Below, piece after piece: positions 10,971 to 17,274 of a stretch of DNA of 20,027 bases. Below the pieces are notes generated by a model. The model was not told where the DNA came from, did not search any database, and saw only the letters and a program-made list of their open reading frames with translations. The DNA is taken from NCBI GenBank assembly GCA_036897625.1, contig JAYMTA010001441.1, forward strand, positions 1 through 20,027, given 5' to 3'. Positions within the stretch are counted from its first letter, which is position 1, and every line of letters begins with the position of its first letter. Made by a program: the position numbers and the translations under genes. The stretch comes from Pelargonium cotyledonis. Lineage: Eukaryota; Streptophyta; Magnoliopsida; Geraniales; Geraniaceae.

Positions 10971-11115
10971 TTACTTAGAACACTAATAATTTTTTTCAAT
11001 TTGAAAGTTAATTTGCTTAATTTGCTTAATTACAAGGTCCTAGGAAGCAAGCTCACAAGGGAACAGTAGGTGTCTAGGTGGTTGTTCACATGTTATGATG
11101 TGAGGGCATGAGATT

Positions 11116-11141
11116 AAAAAAAAAAAAAAAAAAAAAAAAAA
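11116..11141. repeat. A26 homopolymer tract
   Basis: An uninterrupted run of 26 A follows GGGCATGAGATT. It could be the tail of a retroposed sequence whose body starts near 11050, but I see no tRNA boxes or gene remnant before it. Confidence 0.85.
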
Positions 11142-12560
11142 GACATTTTGTGAATGGGAATTTGAGGGACACCCATGTGTGTTTTACATTATTTTTTACT
11201 TAGAATGTTGGTTTCATTGATGCAAGTAATGTCAATATTAGACTCAATCCATAGCTTCACTTTGAACACAAATTCTTTCCTCTCCTATGTTTGGCCTTAG
11301 AGATCATTGTCTAGAGTGTAGTCACCTTTTAATTTATCGAGATTATATGATCATCGAATAATTATGTAATGTTTCCTCTCACACTGTAAAGTAGACACAA
11401 AGCTTTATCAACAACTTACGTGGGATAACTCAACAATCTTCCTTTCACACATCGGACCAAGATCGAGGGAAGAATTGAACAACTTTCAAAATATATTGAA
11501 AAAGTTGGAACCATGAGATGTGATACTTCTGCTTGATGCTAATGAGTCTTCTCACCCCGAAACCTAGCTCAAAAGATGAGCATTTTCAGCATTACAAACC
11601 AACGTGCATCCTTATCCAAGACGTTTTTTTTGCAACAACCCAACGTAGTTCCAACAATCAAAGTAAGTTCTCTCAAATTTGCATTGCTTTCACCATAAGC
11701 TAGCTATGTGTAGCTTAAATTGAACAAAAATTAGAAGCTTTTGAAAGGGCATAGTAAAATGGAAATTGCCCTGCAAAGGTTGTGTACCAAAACTAGAGGA
11801 GTGGTCATGTGGTGCCTTATAATTAAGGTAATGGTCCTTTGTCTTCTTCTGCTGCACAAGATGCACCACTTTGCGGAGCTTTCACGTTTAAGGTTGTAGG
11901 GTTGAGACTGACATAGCTTCAAGAAACTTGCACGCCTAGGATAGCATGGCCTTGTCCATTTTTAAGTGCACGCTAGAGGCGACAAATGGATCAACGGTTC
12001 GTAGAGCTCATTCGGTTCTGTTGCAATCAGACCGATAAAAAAATGCAATCTTTTCTTTGACCTGGTCAGTTTAGGCTAGGGCTTAATTAGTAGGTTTGGG
12101 TAGAATATTCAAACATTCTAATAGAGATAAATGTTCATCGATAAACAATGAATGTCCCTAATGATCAAGCTAAATGCACTGGAAGTCTCTTATTCAGCCT
12201 GAATTGCGTCTATAACGAGTCTCGAATCCGACTCCGCCACCAAGTTGGACCACCGACCACCCTCTCTCAAACCACCCACTCCAAGGCCTCTCGTTCCTCG
12301 ATCTAAGAGAGAGAGAGAGAGAGAGAATTTTGGTTAGTTTTTAATTGACAAAACAAGTTTGAAAATGTTCATAGGGGGTTCTTGTTGCGGAAAAAAAATG
12401 TTTAGGTTGTCAAGTACAAAAATAAAATGTATAATTCATATGAGTTATCTGCAAATTTCGACCGGTCGAGAGGAAAGAAAAGGGAAAATGACCGGCTTGG
12501 GATGGACTTCTCGCGGAACTTTTTGGTATAACCATAAATTCAGGAAATAAGGTGACATAA
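11142..12560. other. Gene-free intergenic stretch
   Basis: No exon of a known family was found on either strand. TAGAGGCGACAAATGGATC (11974-11992) resembles a hAT-type left end and opens an island with TTCGGTTCTG and CAGACCGATAA words up to about 12160. The right end is not seen. A 20-nt GA microsatellite is at 12307-12326. The open frame at 11731-11922 (minus) has no recognisable domain. Confidence 0.6.
12307..12326. repeat. (GA)10 microsatellite
   Basis: Ten perfect GA dinucleotides about 700 nt above the cyclophilin start codon. Confidence 0.9.
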
Positions 12561-12567
12561 TTTCATA

Positions 12568-12663
12568 GGCCCACCTGAAGCCCATTATGAAAAATTGAAA
12601 GCCCATTAATGGCCCATTAAGATCCGTATTGGGCTCTATCACTTCCCGGTTTTACAAAGCCCA
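12568..12663 (+). promoter_or_regulatory. Cluster of six site II (RGCCCA/TGGGCY) motifs
   Basis: RGCCCA or its complement occurs at about 12568, 12579, 12600, 12611, 12630 and 12658. Several are in the extended form AAAGCCCATTA or GGCCCATTA. Such clusters are known in plant housekeeping promoters and are bound by TCP factors. The cluster lies 350-440 nt above the cyclophilin ATG and is most simply assigned to that gene. The motif count is seen; the regulation is inferred. Confidence 0.65.
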
Positions 12664-12866
12664 TGCCAATCTGTCTTCCACGTTACTGCTTTATTTATTA
12701 TTGCATACTAAAAATGGAAAGCAGAAATTGTTTAAAAAAAATTAAAATAATAAAAATAGAGCACGAACACTCCATCTTGCAGCGCCTCCAACGGAAAATT
12801 CCAGCAAATTTACATGCTCTGAGAGCTCACTGACACAGACCCAGTGAAGCAATTTCTGTCTCTGCA

Positions 12867-12889
12867 GACAGAGAGAGAGAAAGAGAGAG
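12867..12889 (+). promoter_or_regulatory. GA-rich tract in the presumed cyclophilin leader
   Basis: An almost pure AGAGAG stretch lies 120-140 nt above the start codon. GA-rich leaders are common in plants and can bind BBR/BPC factors; that role is not shown here. Confidence 0.5.
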
Positions 12890-12906
12890 TTTTGAGAAAT
12901 TTTGTA

Positions 12907-12939
12907 ATGGCTTCCCAAGAAACTGGACATTGCTTTTGA
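12907..12939 (+). other. Upstream ORF (10 codons) before the cyclophilin start
   Basis: ATG at 12907 sits in a good context (G at -3, G at +4), encodes MASQETGHCF and stops at 12939, 70 nt before the main start. A three-codon frame (ATG CTC TGA) also lies near 12814. They matter only if transcription starts upstream of them, which I cannot see. Confidence 0.4.
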
Positions 12940-13009
12940 TAACTTGATTTTTAGATAGTGTTTTTGTATTCTGAGCGGAAGGGAAAAAGGGTGCGACAGT
13001 GGCTTGAAG

Positions 13010-14594
13010 ATGATGCGTCGAGAGATCTCAAATTTGGCTCAGCCTCGGTACCTCCTTGTCTTCTTCGTGGTCGCTGTTCTTTTCGTTTTCGCGTTCTTTA
13101 GCTTCAAACAGGTAATTTACTTGCATTTCTGTTTGTGGCTTTGGATGGATCTGATTGGGAATGGGGATTGGGGGAAATTAAATTGACGGGTTTGACTCAA
13201 AATTGGCTCTTTTGATATGGGTTGTGTTTATTTGATGTGGAATTTTGAGGTGGTGGTGACATTGAATGAACATATTTGGAGCTATTATTGCAGAATGTAA
13301 GTTTGACACAGTATATTTGGTGATTGGTTTGATGGGCTTGGCTCAGTTTTGACTCTTGTGGTCGGGATTGTGCTTATTTGATGTGGAATTGTGAGGTAGT
13401 GGTGGTGGCATGGAATGTGCATATTTGGAGTTATGGTTGCAAACTTACATTTAGTGTAATGAGAATTGAGTTGAATGAGATGGTTTGTGGGTTATTGTTG
13501 TTTGATAATTGGTTTGATGGGTTTGGCTCAGTTTTGGTTCTTGTGATGATGCGGGTTTGGTGTATAAGTTTAAGGTGGTGTTCGCATTGAATGAGCATAT
13601 TAGGACTTAGGAGCTGTTGTTGCAGACTTACATTTGTGTAATGAAAGTTGAGTTGAATGAGATGGTTTGTGGGTTATCGTTGTTTGATTGATGTGGTGAT
13701 ATTATTGTCATTAGATTGATGTGGTGACATAACAGTCCTTTGATTTGTTAAAGTGTTGTAGTTTCTTTAACAAAATTGTTGTTGTGTTATGTTTTGTGAT
13801 GGCAAAATGTGTTTTAAAAAGTGAAATACTTCAATTTGAAATTGATAGGTCTATCTTTATGTTTCGTGATGACAAAATGTGTTTTGAAATGTGTTTAGTA
13901 ATTGTTAGACTAAATATTAATTAGCAATACCAAACTGCTGTGCTTAATGTGTTGTCTTGGTTCTTGATTGGTTAGAGTCATATCTCGGTTATGTTTATGT
14001 GGGAAAATTTCTTGATATTGCTGCACAATCTGCATGTTTTGTTCATCGAATTGCTTTTGAATTAGATTATGTATAAACGAAAGTGAAGTTTGCTTGTAGA
14101 AGTGGCTTAAGGTGCTTGCTTCTCTTGAGGTCTCAAGTTCGAGCTTCGGTTGTTACACTTGCTTATTATAAAAAATAAGTTTGCTTGTGAAAGAAAACAT
14201 AGATTTGAATGAGATTTCTTTTATGTGTGTATGTGTGTATTTTCTCCGCACTTCCTATCCTCTGGTCATTAAAATGAATGAACATTTGTTCAATGATATC
14301 AGTATGACTCTTTATTTCTCTTTAACTAATGTGTAGGTTGAGGAGAAGGTTGAAGAGACACCTGAAATTACCCACAGAGTGTTTTTAGATGTCAATATTG
14401 AAGGACAACACTTAGGTACTGTTTCACATCTGCATTGCCACATCACACGTGATGCATAAGAATATACCTCTTTCACAATATTGCATTCTGTGAATTATCC
14501 TGCATGTTAATGATAAGTATTGCAACATTTTTATTGATGGAATTGACGTAGATATTCCATTATGGATTCTATGAAGCACTTATGGCATTGCTTG

Positions 14595-14634
<40 letters not shown>

Positions 14635-16922
14635 GATATTGATCTTCACTTATGAGTTATGCTCATATCCTATGTTCTGTGTCATGTTGTGCTTATCCAA
14701 AAAGCAAATTCTATAGCACGTATTGATTTTTCCATTCAAAGTTCCAATTGTGTTATTAACTATCAATTTACATCTGCATTTCTGCAGGTAGGATTGTGAT
14801 TGGATTATACGGAGAGGTTGTACCCAAAACTGTTGGTAAGTCTTTGATCCCTTATTCAAGTACCCTTTATAGCGGGTATATGTCATATTCATATCACCAT
14901 GTCAGCTAGTGGGGAATTGTATATTTCAAGAGACTTCCTCTTTCCCACCTTTGGCATATTCATATTCTGGGAGATTGCCAGCATTCCCGTGATGAATTGT
15001 TGTGTTTTTTGTGCATTTATTAGGACAACATGAATGGTTTCTTTTGGGTCATTATTGTTATAGTATCACGCATTGGAAAAATGTGAAGTTTGAGACCACT
15101 TGATATCCATGTTGGTCTTTTCAACGAATAGCTTGAACTTTTGGGTTGGAATAAAGTTTTAACATGGTATCAAAGCTGGTTTGGTCTAGGTTTAGTGAAC
15201 CGTTTGTGTTGCCTCCTTTTAAGTCGTTGTTCATGTGCAAGGCCCATTGTGTGTTCAGCCTGCAAGTGAGGGGCGTGCTAAAATATTTCAGACTAAAAGA
15301 ATATACTAGTTGGCCCTCCACCAAATTGTTCAATCTTTTGGGTTGGAATAAAGTTTAGCATGGTATCAGAGTATGTGTTGCCTCCCACTAAAATCTTGGT
15401 CCACGTGCAAGGCCTGTTGTGATTATCGGCCTGCACGTGAATAGGAGTGTGAAAGTATCCTACATTGACAAAATGTGAAGTTTGAGACCACATGATTTTA
15501 GATTTGGTTTGGGCTAGGCCTATTGACCTGTTTGTGTTGCCTATATGTTGTTTAACATGCTCGTTGTTTTGAAAATGTTATCATTTTGCTTTGACCTTTA
15601 CAACTGCCTAATTCTTCAGTTTTTTCTTTGCAGAAAATTTTAGGGCTTTGTGCACAGGTACCTGTCTTTTTTATGTTCTCATATACAGTATTCAATCTAG
15701 TACTGAATGAGATTTTTGTTGCCAGTGTCCTAATTGTACTTTTGCTCGCTCAAATTTAGGAAAGAAAGGGAAAGGAGCAAGTGGAAAACGACTTCATTAT
15801 AAAGGATCGCCATTGCACCGTATAGTATCAGGGTTCGTGATTCAAGGTGGATATATCATTCATGGCGATGGAAAGGGTAGTGAGTCTATTTATGGCGGCA
15901 CCTTTCCTGATGAGAATTTCAAGATAAAGCATTCACATGCAGGTTTAAACACAAACTTTTCATACTTGTTGGTTTTGCTTTCTTATAATATAAAGATTTA
16001 GAAGCGTTTTTCCTCACCCGAACTTGACTTTCAAGAGGTACGGGTTACCAGTTTTACGAAGAGAATGTGCGGGTTTAGGGGTGTCTGATGTTAGGGGTGT
16101 CTGTAGTTCAGGTCCAAATTGTGACCTCTTATTTGAGTTTTTAGGCTGTTATAGCATCTATGTATTGAAACTACACGTTTTTGATGCAGGTGTTGTCTCA
16201 ATGGTGAATTCTGGGCCCGATTCCAATGGCTCACAGTTTTTTATCACCACGGTTAAGGCCAGCTGGTAAGTTACTTTTACAAAGTAGCATCATGAGATAA
16301 CAGGACATTGAGTAATAAAATTGTTTTGTTAAAGGACGGAGGTAGAGGTGGTAAATGGGCCAACGGCCTCCGACAATACCAGGTCCTATGCAGCAAATAG
16401 TGGCCTAATAAACATGTGGGTGTTTTTTGCATGCCCCGATTAAGCCTGAGTGGGCTTGGCCTGATTCCGGCCCGTGACCTATATTGTTTGCAAAATGAGC
16501 CGTGGCCCAAGGAACATCACTGGCACGGCCCAATAATACTTGTGTTGGCCCATCCCGTTTATCCCCGAGCCTTGACCATAGGCTTATTTGCCAACTCTGC
16601 ACGGAGGCTTGACATTCCATTTTACTTTCCAATCATCCTATGCATCAAGTCTGTTCATCTTGCATGACAAAAGTCGTGTATCGGGTTCCATTATTTTGTT
16701 TTTGCTGAATGTAGATAGATAAGCATGATTGACAAGGCCATGATCTGCATTCAATTTTCTAGGTTGGACGGAGAGCACGTTGTATTTGGCAAGGTTATTC
16801 AAGGCATGGACATTGTATATGCAATTGAAGGTGGAGCCGGAACCTATAACGGGAAACCCAGAAAGAAGGTCACTATCACTGACTCTGGAGAGGTACCGAA
16901 GAGCGAGTGGGGTGACGAGTGA
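13010..16922 (+). CDS. CYP21-1: Membrane-anchored cyclophilin, peptidyl-prolyl isomerase (CYP21-1 type)
   Basis: Catalyses proline cis-trans isomerisation, expected in the secretory pathway. Exons: 13010-13111, 14337-14415, 14788-14835, 15634-15657, 15760-15942, 16190-16265 and 16763-16922 (stop TGA). All borders are GT-AG, and they predict 223 residues against 224 remembered for Arabidopsis CYP21-1. Residues 14-32 form one hydrophobic segment ([16 protein letters not shown]), a signal anchor or uncleaved signal. The cyclophilin domain covers about 46-218. The catalytic set by analogy to human CypA is present: Arg105 (HRI), Phe110, Gln113 (GFVIQGG), Phe163 (SQFFIT), Trp171 and His176 (WLDGEHV). 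The start is ATG ATG at 13010/13013, followed by RREIS as in the Arabidopsis protein; either ATG may be used. Unusual residues are Lys86 (TGKKG for the usual TGEKG), Leu103 (LHRI for FHRI) and Tyr116 (QGGY for QGGD). Exon 4 is only 24 nt. Introns 1, 3 and 6 contain insertions. Confidence 0.95.
13188..13690 (+). repeat. Degenerate tandem repeat in cyclophilin intron 1
   Basis: Three diverged copies begin GGGTTTGACTCA/GGGCTTGGCTCAG/GGGTTTGGCTCAG at 13188, 13334 and 13519. Each runs through CTTGTGG, TTTGATGTGGAATT, ATTGAATGAACATATTTGG and, in the last two, a TTACATTTxGTGTAATGA segment before GGTTTGTGGGTTAT. Unit lengths are about 146, 185 and 170 bp. The strand is strongly G+T rich. No ORF content is meaningful. 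Confidence 0.75.
14098..14176 (+). mobile_element. Short tRNA-derived SINE with perfect target-site duplication
   Basis: AAGTTTGCTTGT occurs at 14086-14097 and again at 14177-14188, exactly bracketing a 79-bp body. The body has an A-box-like AGTGGCTTAAGGTG (14101-14114) and a B-box-like AGTTCGAGCTTC (14136-14147), and ends in an A/T-rich tail (TTATTATAAAAAAT). The 12-bp perfect duplication points to a fairly recent retroposition into cyclophilin intron 1. The body is short even for a SINE, so it may be truncated. Confidence 0.8.
14599..14632 (+). repeat. (TC)17 microsatellite in cyclophilin intron 2
   Basis: Seventeen perfect TC units, likely polymorphic in length. Confidence 0.95.
15056..15545 (+). 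mobile_element. Fossil TRIM-like LTR array in cyclophilin intron 3
   Basis: This is an old, broken, non-coding LTR-retrotransposon-like element. Three related terminal-repeat segments alternate with two short internal segments: LTR-like 15056-15164, internal 15165-15275, LTR-like 15276-15360, internal 15361-15447, and a partial LTR-like copy from 15448. The first two repeats start TG and end CA. They are followed at once by TGGTATCAAAGC (15165-15176) and TGGTATCAGAGT (15361-15372), matching the initiator-methionine tRNA primer-binding site typical of plant Copia and TRIM elements. A purine-rich GTGAGGGG tract precedes the second repeat. The layout suggests nested or recombined TRIM copies sharing terminal repeats. 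Clear divergence between copies suggests some age. No gag or pol is present. Confidence 0.75.
16075..16103 (+). repeat. Two-copy 16-bp direct repeat in cyclophilin intron 5
   Basis: TTAGGGGTGTCTG occurs at 16075-16087 and 16091-16103. The TAGGGGTG core resembles hAT-type termini, but no inverted partner is visible. Confidence 0.6.
16343..16599. mobile_element. Non-autonomous hAT-like element (MITE) in cyclophilin intron 6
   Basis: The left end TAGAGGTGGTAAATGGGCC is matched in inverted form at the right end (CAGAGTTGGCAAATAAGCC on the complement, to 16599), about 14 of 20 positions. The element is flanked by ACGGAGG at 16336-16342 and 16601-16607. This is an exact 7-bp match, or 8 bp with one mismatch (GACGGAGG/CACGGAGG), as hAT transposition would leave. 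The 257-bp interior is rich in GGCCC, GGGCC and CGGCC words, with no transposase frame. YAG-starting inverted ends and 8-bp duplications are hAT features; the superfamily call is an inference. Confidence 0.7.
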
Positions 16923-17274
16923 AAACTCTTCTTCCAAGATAAGCTCAGGTATTACTAAATTGTGGTTGTTGATTCGCATCCTGTTCCCTATGTATCATGT
17001 CCATGAAATTTACTTGTAACGAGACTCTAGAATTCACAGGCTCTTCCTGGAAATATTGTAGTTTATGATACAAACATGTTGTAGAGAAACTCTAGCAGAA
17101 CAACCCTTTCTCCATTCGAGTCTCGCTAAGAGTTTGAAATTAACTTTGAGGACAAATACCAAAAGGTATTGAATTGGGCTTTTATTTATGCAAGTGGAAA
17201 GAAAATTTAGACAGAGAAAACTAAAAGCGACTCGAACTTGTGTGGGACTCGAGATCCACGTTCGGGTTATTAGT
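16923..17274. other. Convergent 3' flanks of the cyclophilin and rhodanese genes
   Basis: Only 352 nt separate the two stop codons (TGA at 16920-16922 and TGA, read on the minus strand, at 17275-17277). The 3' untranslated regions therefore probably abut or overlap. No other coding sequence or clear poly(A) signal was fixed. Confidence 0.65.

Noticed and set aside
11050-11141. Retrocopied gene ending in the A26 tract
   Set aside because: The sequence before the tract matches no gene I know and shows no flanking duplication.
11731-11922. 63-residue minus-strand open frame between the GH10 and cyclophilin genes
   Set aside because: No recognisable domain, no supporting splice context, and the length is expected by chance.
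15813-16001. Open frame starting [13 protein letters not shown] read as a separate small gene
   Set aside because: It is cyclophilin exon 5 running into intron 5; the true frame enters at 15760 from exon 4.
16343-16667. Overlapping open frames on both strands in cyclophilin intron 6
   Set aside because: They arise from GC-richer hAT-like repeat sequence and encode nothing recognisable.
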